From Streptomyces seoulensis (GTDB lineage Bacteria > Actinomycetota > Actinomycetes > Streptomycetales > Streptomycetaceae), in the NCBI RefSeq assembly GCF_022846655.1, contig NZ_AP025667.1, positions 3,943,001 through 4,007,000 of the forward strand: a DNA stretch of 64,000 nucleotides. Reading direction: 5' to 3'. A program made the position numbers and the translations under genes. Of the stretch, positions 15,260 through 23,795 are shown piece by piece (within the stretch, counting starts at the first letter, position 1; each line of letters starts with the position of its first letter). The notes under the pieces are model-generated. The model was not told where the DNA came from and searched no databases. It saw only the letters and a program-made list of their open reading frames with translations.

Positions 15260-16594
15260 ATGAGCCCGACGACGAGCGCATCCGCCCGCCAGGAATCAGC
15301 CCCGCGAACGCCGTTGAGCGCCAGAGCGCGTCAGCGGCGGACGGCCGCCGCGAGCGTCGTCGGGTCGATCCTGGAGTGGTACGACTTCTTCCTCTTCGGC
15401 GCCTGTGCCGCGATCGTCTTCAACAAGATCTTCTTCCCGTCGTTCTCGCCCTTCGCGGCCACCCTGGCGTCGTTCGCCACCTTCGGACTCGGCTTCGCCG
15501 TACGCCCCGTCGGCGGGCTGCTCCTCGCCCACCTCGGTGACCGGGTGGGCCGCCGCCCGGTGCTGATCCTCACCGTGGTCCTGATGGGCGCGGGCACCCT
15601 CGCCATCGGGATGCTGCCGACGTACCACCAGATCGGTATCTGGGCACCGGTCCTGCTGGTGCTGTGCCGGATGATGCAGGGCTTCGGCGTCGGCGCCGAA
15701 CTCGGCGGCGCGTACGTCATGTCGACGGAGGCCGCCCAGGAGCACCGGCGCGGTTTCTACGGATCACTGCCCGGCGCGGGCGAGTTCATCGGCGTCGTCA
15801 TCGCCTCCGGCGCGGTCGCCGCCGTCTCCACGCTGCCCGAGCACGACTTCCTGAGCTGGGGCTGGCGCATCCCGTTCCTCGCCAGCGCCCTGGTCGTGGT
15901 GATCGCGCTGCTGATCCGCAACGCGGCGCCGGAGACGGAGCAGTTCGAGGCGGCGCGCGACAGCGGCAGGCGCGAGAAGCTGCCCGTGCTCGCCGCGATC
16001 AAGGCCCGCCCCAAGGCGATCGCGCTGCTCATCGGCTCCGGCTGCGCCACGGCCATCGCCTCGTACGCGATCCAGGGCTATCTGCCGAGCTATCTCACCC
16101 ACCAGCTCGGGCTGTCGTCCGGCACCGCCGTCCTCGGGATCACCATCGCCTCGGCCGTCTCGATCCTCACCATCCCGCTGGCGGGCGCGCTCTCCGACCG
16201 GGTCGGCCGCAAGCCGGTGATGATCGGCGGCGCGGTGGCGATCACGCTCTTCGCGTATCCGTTCTTCCTGATGGTGGACACGCGCGAACCCTGGCTGATC
16301 TACACCGCGATCACCGTCGCCTTCGCCCTCTTCCTGAACTCGATCTTCGCGGTCGCCGGCACCTTCTACGCCGAGTCGCTGCCCACCGAGGTCCGCTACA
16401 GCGGGCTGGTGTTCGTGCGCGAGATCAACGGCGTGATCTTCGCCGGGACCTCGCCCTTCGTCGCCACGCTCCTGGTCGACGCGGGCGGGGACCGACCCTG
16501 GTACCTGGCCGCCTACATGGCCGCGGCCGGCCTCGCCAGCGCCCTGTGCACCTGGCGCCTGCCGGAGACCGCGCCGCGCCGCACCGAGGGCTGA
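15260..16594 (+). CDS. MFS transporter, metabolite:H+ symporter (MHS) family
   Basis: A 444-residue, 12-TM protein. SILEWYDFFLFGACAAIVF and GDRVGRRPVL (motif A between TM2 and TM3), RMMQGFGVGAELGGAYVM and SDRVGRKPVM are hallmarks of the MHS family (ShiA, KgtP, ProP, Pca-type acid carriers). Divergence from the sugar-acid operon with shared palindromes suggests uptake of the aldonate or a related acid by proton symport. The ATG at 15260 has AAGGGAG ~4 nt upstream; the in-frame ATGs further upstream lack sites and overlap the operators. Confidence 0.9.
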   Translation: MSPTTSASARQESAPRTPLSARARQRRTAAASVVGSILEWYDFFLFGACAAIVFNKIFFPSFSPFAATLASFATFGLGFAVRPVGGLLLAHLGDRVGRRPVLILTVVLMGAGTLAIGMLPTYHQIGIWAPVLLVLCRMMQGFGVGAELGGAYVMSTEAAQEHRRGFYGSLPGAGEFIGVVIASGAVAAVSTLPEHDFLSWGWRIPFLASALVVVIALLIRNAAPETEQFEAARDSGRREKLPVLAAIKARPKAIALLIGSGCATAIASYAIQGYLPSYLTHQLGLSSGTAVLGITIASAVSILTIPLAGALSDRVGRKPVMIGGAVAITLFAYPFFLMVDTREPWLIYTAITVAFALFLNSIFAVAGTFYAESLPTEVRYSGLVFVREINGVIFAGTSPFVATLLVDAGGDRPWYLAAYMAAAGLASALCTWRLPETAPRRTEG

Positions 16595-16623
16595 GTGCCA
16601 CGCCCATCCCCCGGAGCCGGTGT

Positions 16624-17070
16624 TCAGCCCTGCCGGTGCCGGCCGTCCAGACACCGGCAGCCCTGCGCGAACGGCGAGGAAGCCCCCTGCCTTCTCCCGC
16701 GCGGGGCGAGTGCGGCCTCGGCCGCTTCGGGACTGGCGAAGGTGGGCAGGACCGTGGCGGTGCCGGTGACCTCCAGCATGCGGGCCACGAACGGGTTCGT
16801 GCCGACCAGCCCCACCGGGCGCTGCCGTCTGGTGGCGAGGAGGTGGTTGAGCAGGAGGGAATCGGCGAAACTCAGGCGCCGGAGGTCGTACACGAGGGGA
16901 CCGGGGAAGCGTCGCAGGACCTCGGCCGTCGCGCGCTCGACACGGCCGATGAACGCCACGTCGAGCTCACCGCGCAGCTCCATCACCCACACCGAGCCTC
17001 GCTGTGCGGACGCGGACACTCCAGGCCCTTCCCCGTCGTGCTGATACTGGGAGGACATGCCTCCGAGCAT
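16624..17070 (-). CDS. STAS-domain anti-sigma factor antagonist
   Basis: Up to 148 residues with one STAS domain: VWVMELRGELDVAFIGRVERA, LVYDLRRLSFADSLLLNHLL (the Ser in FADS is the expected phosphorylatable residue) and ARMLEVTGTATVLP. Such proteins bind serine-kinase anti-sigma factors of the RsbW/SpoIIAB type in stress-sigma control. The start is uncertain: ATGs at 17070 and 17058 have no well-spaced site, whereas a GTG at 17019 has GAAGGG 6 nt upstream and would give about 131 residues. There is no partner kinase next to it, though an anti-sigma-type ATPase is at ~27.3 kb. Confidence 0.82.
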   Translation of the reverse strand: MLGGMSSQYQHDGEGPGVSASAQRGSVWVMELRGELDVAFIGRVERATAEVLRRFPGPLVYDLRRLSFADSLLLNHLLATRRQRPVGLVGTNPFVARMLEVTGTATVLPTFASPEAAEAALAPRGRRQGASSPFAQGCRCLDGRHRQG

Positions 17071-17251
17071 CCCGCATCACTTGATGTCTGACAACATTCC
17101 GTGTTCGATCGAACACGTAAAGTCATGAAGTGATAAGGTCCGCCCTTCGTCCGCTCCAGGACGTCGGTCCGCGTGCATCACCCGCTCTCATCAGGGCAGA
17201 CGTTCCCGAGTCCGGGCGGCGAGAGACCCGGATTCGAAGGAATGGATCACG

Positions 17252-18745
17252 GTGTCAGTGCAGAGCGTCCAAGACCGCGACCGGAGCGGGGAGCACGAGA
17301 GAAGGACCGCCGGGGAGAACCGCCCGGCGGCCGGCACGGACCGGGCCGGAGCAGGAGGCCGGTCGAAGGGCCTCAACGGTCACATGCTGATGGCGGCCGT
17401 GGTGTCCGCGATCAGCGGCCTGCTGTACGGCTACGACACGGGCATCATCTCCGGCGCGCTGCTCCAGATCTCCGACGAGTTCCACATCGGCAGCACCATG
17501 AAGGAGACGATCGCGGCCGGCATCCTGCTCGGTGCCGTCATCGGCTCCCTGGTGTGCAGTCGGCTGTGCGAGCGCTTCGGGCGGCACCGCACCATCCTGC
17601 TGATCTGCGCGGTCTTCATCGCGGGCAGCCTGACCTGTGCCTTGGCCCCCAACGCGGTCGGCCTGGCCCTCGCCCGCGTGCTGCTCGGCTTCGCGGTCGG
17701 CGGCGCCACCCAGGCGGTGCCCATGTACGTGGCCGAGCTGGCCCCCATGGCGATCCGGGGGCGGCTGGTGCTCTGCTTCCAGCTCGCCATCGGCGTCGGC
17801 ATCGTCATCGCCACGATCGTCGGCGCCAGCGAGGCCGTGTCCTGGCGGATGTCGATCGGCGCAGCCGCCGTGCCCGCCGTGCTCATGCTGCTGGGTCAAC
17901 TGCGCCTGCCCGAGAGCCCGCGCTGGCTGATCCTCCGCCACGGCCGCACGGACGACGCGCGCAAGGTGCTCGAAGAGGTGCGGCCCGAGGGCTACGACGT
18001 GCAGGCCGAGCTGGACGAGATCACGGCCCTGGCCCGGCAGCAGGAGGACACCGACAGCGCCGAGCGGGGCTGGCGCGGGCTGCGGCAGCCGTGGGTGCGC
18101 CCGGCGCTGATCGTCGGCTGCGGCATCGCGGCCTTCACCCAGCTCTCCGGCATCGAGATGATCATCTACTACGCCCCGACCATCCTCACCGACAACGGCT
18201 TCCCCCAGGCCGACGCCCTGCGGATCAGCGTGGCGCTCGGGATGGTCTACCTGGTGATGATGATCGTCGGCCTGTGGATCGTGGACAAGGTCGGCCGCCG
18301 CAGGCTGACCCTGGTCATGGTGCCGGGCGCCGCGATCAGCCTCTTCGCCCTGGGGGCCCTCTACGTCACCGGTCACGGCACCCGTGCCTACGTCCCGGCC
18401 ATCGTGGGGTGCCTGCTGGCCTTCATGTTCTTCAACGCCGGCGGTCTGCAGCTCATGGGCTGGCTGACCGGCTCCGAGATCCATCCGCTGTCGGTGCGGT
18501 CGGCCGCCACCAGCGTGCAGTCGGCCACCCTGTGGAGCACCAACCTGCTGATCACCCTCACCCTGCTGACCATGATCAGCGCCTTCGGCGTGGGCCAGGT
18601 GTTCTGGATCTACGCCTTCTTCAACGTCGCCGCCTGGCTGTTCGTCTGGCGCAGGATGCCGGAGCTGACCGGGCGCAGCCTGGAGGACATCGAGCGGCAT
18701 CTCAAGGAGCGGAAGTTCCGGCCACGCGACTTCGCGCGGTCGTGA
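17252..18745 (+). CDS. MFS sugar porter (SP family, XylE/GalP-like)
   Basis: A 497-residue, 12-TM protein with a ~40-residue hydrophilic N-terminus. Diagnostic motifs are GLLYGYDTGIISGALL (TM1), CERFGRHRTILL (loop 2-3), ELAPMAIRGRLV, LPESPRWL (end of TM6), TQLSGIEMIIYYAPTIL (TM7, Q-x-S-G) and DKVGRRRLTLV. It is a proton-coupled importer of a hexose, pentose or polyol. GTG start at 17252 with AAGGA ~10 nt upstream. A strong hairpin follows the stop codon. Confidence 0.92.
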   Translation: MSVQSVQDRDRSGEHERRTAGENRPAAGTDRAGAGGRSKGLNGHMLMAAVVSAISGLLYGYDTGIISGALLQISDEFHIGSTMKETIAAGILLGAVIGSLVCSRLCERFGRHRTILLICAVFIAGSLTCALAPNAVGLALARVLLGFAVGGATQAVPMYVAELAPMAIRGRLVLCFQLAIGVGIVIATIVGASEAVSWRMSIGAAAVPAVLMLLGQLRLPESPRWLILRHGRTDDARKVLEEVRPEGYDVQAELDEITALARQQEDTDSAERGWRGLRQPWVRPALIVGCGIAAFTQLSGIEMIIYYAPTILTDNGFPQADALRISVALGMVYLVMMIVGLWIVDKVGRRRLTLVMVPGAAISLFALGALYVTGHGTRAYVPAIVGCLLAFMFFNAGGLQLMGWLTGSEIHPLSVRSAATSVQSATLWSTNLLITLTLLTMISAFGVGQVFWIYAFFNVAAWLFVWRRMPELTGRSLEDIERHLKERKFRPRDFARS

Positions 18746-18750
18746 CGGAA

Positions 18751-18778
18751 GGGGGGCGTGCCCGCTGGGACGCCCCCC
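18751..18778. terminator. GC hairpin terminator after the sugar porter
   Basis: GGGGGGCG and CGCCCCCC form a perfect 8-bp stem around a 12-nt loop, starting 6 nt after the stop codon. There is no U-tract. Confidence 0.7.
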
Positions 18779-18802
18779 TCGCCGGTGCACGATGCTTGAG
18801 CC

Positions 18803-19807
18803 ATGCGTGCCGCCCGCCTGATCCGCATGGCGCTTCTCGTCCAGTCCAGCCCCGGCCTGACCGCCGAGGCCCTCGCCCGTGAGCTGGAGGTCTCCCGGCG
18901 TACGGTGATCCGCGACGCCCAGGCCCTCCAGGAGGCGGGCGTGCCCGTCCGGGCCGAACGCGGCCGCGCGGGCGGCTATCACCTGGCACCGGGCCACCGG
19001 ACCCGGCTCACCACGCTCCACCCCACCGAGGCCGAGACGCTGTACCTCTCCGGTCTGCCCTCCGCCCTGCGCGACCTGGGTCTCTCCGACGCGGCGGACA
19101 CGGCCCGGCTGAAGCTGTCGGCCACCCTGCTCCCCTCGCTGCGCGCGGCGGCCGAGTCCTCGGTACGCCGCTTCCACCTGGACGCCCCGGCCTGGTTCCG
19201 CGAGCCGTCGGCACCGGAGCTGCTGCCCGAGCTGGCCCGTGCCGTGTGGTCCGACCGCACCGTCCGGCTCTCCTACGCGCGGCCGGGCCGCGGCGACGCG
19301 GTGACCCGCCTGCTGGAGCCGTACGGGCTGGTCCTGAAGGCGGGGGTCTGGTACGTCGTGGGCCGGGTGCCGGCCGAGCGGGACGGCGCCTGGCGTACGT
19401 ACCGCGTCGACCGCGTCACGGCCCTCTCCCCCACCGACGAGGACGAACCGTTCGTCCGCGATCCGTCCTTCGATCTGACCGGGTACTGGCGGGCGAACGC
19501 CGCCGAGTTCGCCCGGACGCTGCTGCGGTCGACGGCCACCCTGCGTCTGACGACACGCGGTCTCGGCCGCCTGCCGGCCGTGGCGGACCCGGCCGGTGTC
19601 GCCGAGGCGCTGGAGTCGGCGAGCGCGCCGGACGCCGCCGGCCGGGTCACGCTCGACCTGCCGGTGGAGTCGGAGGAGGTCGCCTTCGCCCAGCTCAGCG
19701 AGCTGGGCGCGGACGTGGAGGTGCTGGCCCCGGAGGGCCTGCGCGCCCGCTTCCGCGAGCAGGCGCGGGCCCTGGCCTCGCTGTACGGCGTGGCGGATCA
19801 GCGGTAG
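18803..19807 (+). CDS. WYL-domain HTH transcriptional regulator
   Basis: A 334-residue protein. An N-terminal DeoR-like winged HTH (LTAEALARELEVSRRTVIRDAQAL, then GVPVRAERGRAGGYHL) is followed by a WYL domain (VRLSYARPGRGDAVTRLLEPYGLV, then GVWYVVGR) and a C-terminal WCX-like extension. WYL regulators sense small ligands or nucleic-acid fragments. No ribosome site precedes the ATG, and a -10-like GATGCT lies ~15 nt upstream, so it may be translated from a leaderless mRNA. Its 3' end overlaps the convergent SDR gene by 10 nt. Confidence 0.9.
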   Translation: MRAARLIRMALLVQSSPGLTAEALARELEVSRRTVIRDAQALQEAGVPVRAERGRAGGYHLAPGHRTRLTTLHPTEAETLYLSGLPSALRDLGLSDAADTARLKLSATLLPSLRAAAESSVRRFHLDAPAWFREPSAPELLPELARAVWSDRTVRLSYARPGRGDAVTRLLEPYGLVLKAGVWYVVGRVPAERDGAWRTYRVDRVTALSPTDEDEPFVRDPSFDLTGYWRANAAEFARTLLRSTATLRLTTRGLGRLPAVADPAGVAEALESASAPDAAGRVTLDLPVESEEVAFAQLSELGADVEVLAPEGLRARFREQARALASLYGVADQR

Positions 19808-20736
19808 TCGTCGGGTGTGCCCTCCTTGCCGCCGAACTTGACCTCCTCGAAGTACGCCCAGGCGTCCGGCCTGCTGCCGTCCACGTCCCGGACGTCGTAG
19901 GTCTTGGCGAGTTCCGCGCTGGAGGTGGACCTGCCGTTCCAGCGGGCGGCGCGCTCCGGGTCGGCGGCGAGCGCGGCGACCCCGCGGGCCAGGTAGTACG
20001 GCGACTCGGCGGTGGCGAAGTCGGGTTCCTGGGCGGCGGCGTCGCGCCAGTTCTCCTCGGTCACCCCGAAGTGGCCGAGCATCTGCTCCGAGCGCAGGAA
20101 GCCGGGCGTGACGGCGACGGCCGTGCCGCCGTACTCCGCGAGTTCCTCGCCCAGGCCGAAGGCGATGCGGATGGGGGCGTTCTTGGCGAGGTCGTAGTAG
20201 AGGTTCTCGCGGTACCGGCGGTTGTACACCGCCGTGCCGTCGGTGACCTCCACGTGCAGGGGTGCGTCGGAGCGGATCAGGAGCGGGAGGGCCAGGGCCG
20301 CGGTGATGACGTGCGAGCGCACCCCGAGTTCCAGGATGCGCAGGCCGTCGTCGAGGGGGGTCTCCCAGCTCTTCTTGCCGAAGACCGAGTTGACCAGGAG
20401 GTGTTCGCCGCCCCAGAGGTCGTTGACCAGGATGTCGAGCCGCCCCTGCTCGCGGTCGATCCGCTCCACGAGCGCGCGGACCTGGTCGGGGTCCAGGTGG
20501 TCGGTGGGTACGGCGACACCGGTGCCCCCGGCGGCCGTGACCAGCTCCGCCGTCTCCTCGATGGTCTCCGTGTCCCGCCCCACCTCGCTGGACCGCTCAC
20601 GGGTGGTGCGGCCGGTGACGTACACGGTGGCCCCGCCCCGGCCGAGTTCCACGGCGAGTGCCCGCCCGGCACCGCGGGTGGCTCCGGCGACGAGGGCGAC
20701 GCGGCCGGCGAGTTGCTTGTCGATGTCTGTGGTCAT
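19798..20736 (-). CDS. Short-chain dehydrogenase/reductase (SDR)
   Basis: A 312-residue protein. The cofactor motif is AGATRGAGRALAVELG (TGxxxGxG-type) with VYVTGRT after beta2. The active-site Tyr-Lys pair is probably YRENLYYDLAK, a departure from the strict YxxxK spacing. This pattern fits SDRs close to the DHRS1-like group. The substrate is unknown. ATG at 20736. The last codons overlap the end of the convergent WYL regulator gene. It is probably co-transcribed with the SDR gene upstream (35-nt gap). Confidence 0.88.
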   Translation of the reverse strand: MTTDIDKQLAGRVALVAGATRGAGRALAVELGRGGATVYVTGRTTRERSSEVGRDTETIEETAELVTAAGGTGVAVPTDHLDPDQVRALVERIDREQGRLDILVNDLWGGEHLLVNSVFGKKSWETPLDDGLRILELGVRSHVITAALALPLLIRSDAPLHVEVTDGTAVYNRRYRENLYYDLAKNAPIRIAFGLGEELAEYGGTAVAVTPGFLRSEQMLGHFGVTEENWRDAAAQEPDFATAESPYYLARGVAALAADPERAARWNGRSTSSAELAKTYDVRDVDGSRPDAWAYFEEVKFGGKEGTPDDYR

Positions 20737-20771
20737 GTCTCTACGGTGCACGCCAAAGGTGACAGTTCACG

Positions 20772-21626
20772 TCACCTTTCTTTTCCCGTGGCGTCCGCTT
20801 CGCCGCTGACCACCGAGAACGCCGCGTCGCGGTGTGCGTCGTGTTCCGCCAGGCGGGCGACGAGGGACGCGCGGACGTCGTCGTAGGTGTCCGAGCCGAG
20901 GGGCAGGCGGAGCGGGGCCGCGTCGGAGTCGGCCAGGTCGATCATGGCCTGGGCGATCTTCTCCGGGTCGTTGGGCAGGACGAAGGTGCCGTCGGTGAGG
21001 GCGCGGCGGATCTCGCCGGCCGGGGTGCCGGCGTACTCCGGCATGGGCGGTGCGGTGTCGAGGGAGCTGCCGAAGCCGGTCGGGGTGGCGCCGGGCTCGA
21101 CGATGGTGAGGGTGATGCCGAAGGGGGCGATCTCCCGGGCGACGGTCTCGCAGAAGCCCTCGATGCCCCACTTGGAGGCGTGGTAGTAGGCGAAGCCGGG
21201 GTAGGTCGTCTGGCCGCCGGCGGTGGAGACCTGGAGGATGCGGCCGTGGCCCTGGGCGCGCAGGTGGGGCAGGGCGGCGCGGATGACGTGGACGGAGCCG
21301 AGCAGGTTGGTGTCGATCACGCGCCGGATCTGTTCGTCGGTGGCCTCCTCGACGGAGGCGAACACGCCGTACCCCGCGTTGTTGACGACCACGTCGATCT
21401 CGCCCAGGTCCGCGAAGGCGTCGGCGACGACCCGGTCCACCTGTGCGGTGTCGGTGACGTCGAGCCGGGCGGTCCGGAGCCGGTGGCCGTACCGGGCGCG
21501 CAGGTCGTCCAGGGCCTCCGGGCGGCGCAGGGTGGCCGCCACCCGGTCGCCGCGCGCGAGCAGCCGCTCGGTGAGGAGGCGGCCGAACCCGGACGAGGTG
21601 CCCGTGATGAACCAAGTTCCGGTCAT
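20772..21626 (-). CDS. Short-chain dehydrogenase/reductase (classical SDR)
   Basis: A 284-residue protein. TGTSSGFGRLLTERLL is the classical TGxxxGxG cofactor loop; VVNNAGYGVF (NNAG), STAGG (catalytic Ser) and YYHASKWGIEGF (YxxxK) complete the active site. The family acts on alcohol/ketone substrates with NADP(H). AAGGA lies 5 nt before the ATG at 21626. It is unrelated in detail to the SDR downstream, so this is not a recent duplication. Confidence 0.92.
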   Translation of the reverse strand: MTGTWFITGTSSGFGRLLTERLLARGDRVAATLRRPEALDDLRARYGHRLRTARLDVTDTAQVDRVVADAFADLGEIDVVVNNAGYGVFASVEEATDEQIRRVIDTNLLGSVHVIRAALPHLRAQGHGRILQVSTAGGQTTYPGFAYYHASKWGIEGFCETVAREIAPFGITLTIVEPGATPTGFGSSLDTAPPMPEYAGTPAGEIRRALTDGTFVLPNDPEKIAQAMIDLADSDAAPLRLPLGSDTYDDVRASLVARLAEHDAHRDAAFSVVSGEADATGKER

Positions 21627-21682
21627 GGTGTTCCTTCCGGTGAAGTCGCCCTCCCACGCCACGACTTGGCGCCGACTCGAGG

Positions 21683-22579
21683 TCAAGCGGAGCGGATGGC
21701 CCGCACCTCGTAGCCGACGGCGGGGCTCGGCACGGGTCCCCGGCAGGTCAGCCGGTACGGGGCGGTGCGGTGGGCGTGCACCTCGATGTCGAAGGCGGTC
21801 GGCCGGGGCGCGTGGAGTTCGACGCGGATACGCCAGTCGTCGCCGTCGCGCACGGTCCCGGTGACCGTGTAGTCGTGACGGCCGGCCGGGCCGAAGCGTT
21901 CGAGCAGGGCGGCGACCGCGACCTGCTGGGGCGGGGCGAGGTCGGTGTAGCCGCGCAGGTGGTCGGGGTGGATGCGCCCGGCCAGGTGCTCCTCGACCAC
22001 CTCCACGGCCGACGTGGGGTCGAGACGGCCGTAGTAGACCCCGTCGGGCACGACGACGACGTTGGCGGCGAACCGGTCCCCGCCCACGTGCGTGCACTCC
22101 CAGACGAGGTTCGGCCAGCGCTCGCCGAGCACCCGCGCCACGGGCCGCCCGCGCACGGCGCAGCAGATGTCGTGCTGGCCGTGGGCGCAGACCAGGACGA
22201 CGGGCGGGTGGTCGAGGTGCCCCGGTGTCCGCAGGGCCTCGGCGATCTCCACGAGGTCCTGGTCACGGTTCCAGGTGCCCCAGCGCTGGCGGGAGGCGCC
22301 CGAGCGCTCGTAGTGCAGTACGGCCCACCGGCCGGGGCCCTCGGGTCGGGGACGGGCGAGCCGCCTGATCAGGAAGATCCGGGCCCGTACCTCGTGGGCG
22401 GCGGACCAGACGTGGGCCTTGATCTCCGGGTCGAGGTCGATGCCGTCGTAGCCGTTGGACGGCCAGGCGCCCCGGTACTCGATCAGTACCCAGACGACAC
22501 CGCGCGGTGCCGTGCCCGCGAGCGGGTCGCCGCGCAACCGCGCGGCGTCGGCGCAGAAGAAGCGCTCCGAGGTGCTCAC
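21683..22579 (-). CDS. Sucraseferredoxin-like protein (thioredoxin-like [2Fe-2S] family)
   Basis: A 298-residue protein. VLVCAHGQHDICCAVRGRPVA matches the C-x-HG-x-x-D-x-CC-A-x-x-G-x-P signature of the sucrase/ferredoxin-like family; further Cys/His occur in VWECTHVGGDRFAANVVV. These proteins have a thioredoxin fold and are thought to carry an Fe-S centre, but their cellular role is poorly defined. It begins 10 nt after the stop of the JmjC/cupin gene, so it could supply electrons to that oxygenase; this is inference from position. Confidence 0.85.
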   Translation of the reverse strand: MSTSERFFCADAARLRGDPLAGTAPRGVVWVLIEYRGAWPSNGYDGIDLDPEIKAHVWSAAHEVRARIFLIRRLARPRPEGPGRWAVLHYERSGASRQRWGTWNRDQDLVEIAEALRTPGHLDHPPVVLVCAHGQHDICCAVRGRPVARVLGERWPNLVWECTHVGGDRFAANVVVVPDGVYYGRLDPTSAVEVVEEHLAGRIHPDHLRGYTDLAPPQQVAVAALLERFGPAGRHDYTVTGTVRDGDDWRIRVELHAPRPTAFDIEVHAHRTAPYRLTCRGPVPSPAVGYEVRAIRSA

Positions 22580-22589
22580 CGGGCGGCCG

Positions 22590-23795
22590 CTACCGTCCGG
22601 CGGGCACCAGCACGCCCGCGCGGAGCAGTCTCCCGGCGAGGTCGAGGCCGAGGTCGGCGGCCGTACGGACGTCGCCGTCGAGCAGGCGGGCCACCGGGGG
22701 CAGGTCGGTCGCGGGGAAGTCGAGCCAGCCGACCCGTGTCATCAGGCGCGCTCCCTCCAGGCGGGCTTCCAGCGCGTCACGCAGCCGTACGGGCGAGTCG
22801 GGGGTGAGGCCGTCGACGGCGGCGAGCTGGGCCAGCGGCCCCAGCGGCGCCGGGCGGCCCTGTCCGCGCCGGGTGCGGTGGAACAGCGGCGCGGAGTCGC
22901 AGTCGGCGACGGCCGCGGTGAGGCGTTCGCGTACGCCGTCGACCGCCCGGGCCGTCGCGTCGGCGCCCAGGGGCAGCGAGGCGCGCGCCCACGGGTCCTC
23001 GCGCAGCGCGGCGAGAGCGGCCTCGGCGAGCTGCTCGGCCAGCGCGTAGCGGGTCCAGACGTGGATGCCCAGGGTCAGGTGGATGGAGACCTCACCCTTG
23101 GCGCGGGCGGCGTGCAGCCAGCCGCGCGGCAGGTAGAGGACGTCTCCGGGCTCCAGCACGGTGTCGATGTACGCGGGCCCCTCGGCGGCCTCGGCGACGG
23201 CCGTGCGGTGGTCGGTCCAGGGCTGGTCCCTGAGCGGGTCCCGGTGGACGGGCTCGTGCACGAGCCAGCGTTTGCTGCCCTGGATCTGGACGACGAAGAC
23301 GTCGTGGACGTCGTAGTGGTCGTCGAATCCCCGGCTCTGCGGCGGTGTGACGTAGGCATTGGCCTGCACCGGGTGCCCCAGCTCCGCGCTCAGCCCGGCG
23401 CACAGGTCCCCGACGGGGGCCCAGGTGCGCTGGAGCGCCTGGAGGACGAGCGTGGCGCCGTCCGCGAACAGCCGCCACAGGGCGGTGTCGTCGAGCTGGT
23501 CGGAGACGGTGGCGCCGACGCCGCCGGGCGACGTGTAGGACGACTCGGGGAGCACGGTGCCGTTCCTGGCGACGCGGAGGAAGGGCGTACGCAGCCCCCG
23601 GCGCGAGAGGAGTTCGTCCACGGCGTCGGCGTCGAACACGTCGGAGAAGTCGCCCGCGCGGCGGGTGAGGAGCGCGGTGCGCGACCAGACGTCGCGCGCG
23701 AAGTCGTCGAGGCGGAGGTCGGTCAGACGGCGCTCCAGAATCCCGGCACCCGCGGGGGCGCCGGGATCACGGGAGTCACCGGCCGGGCCGGTCAA
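22590..23795 (-). CDS. JmjC/cupin-4 oxygenase, ribosomal-oxygenase-like
   Basis: A 401-residue protein. Residues ~130-250 carry the cupin-4 core: GFDDHYDVHDVFVVQIQGSK holds the HxD iron ligands (H160, D162). GDVLYLPRGWLHAA and the later His in SIHLTLGIH complete the double-stranded beta-helix. The C-terminal ~130 residues resemble the dimerisation/winged-helix part of the NO66/MINA53/YcfD class. That class hydroxylates His or Arg of proteins using Fe(II) and 2-oxoglutarate. The TTG start at 23795 overlaps the stop codon of the His-containing repeat peptide, so that peptide is a natural substrate candidate (inference). Confidence 0.87.
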   Translation of the reverse strand: MTGPAGDSRDPGAPAGAGILERRLTDLRLDDFARDVWSRTALLTRRAGDFSDVFDADAVDELLSRRGLRTPFLRVARNGTVLPESSYTSPGGVGATVSDQLDDTALWRLFADGATLVLQALQRTWAPVGDLCAGLSAELGHPVQANAYVTPPQSRGFDDHYDVHDVFVVQIQGSKRWLVHEPVHRDPLRDQPWTDHRTAVAEAAEGPAYIDTVLEPGDVLYLPRGWLHAARAKGEVSIHLTLGIHVWTRYALAEQLAEAALAALREDPWARASLPLGADATARAVDGVRERLTAAVADCDSAPLFHRTRRGQGRPAPLGPLAQLAAVDGLTPDSPVRLRDALEARLEGARLMTRVGWLDFPATDLPPVARLLDGDVRTAADLGLDLAGRLLRAGVLVPAGR

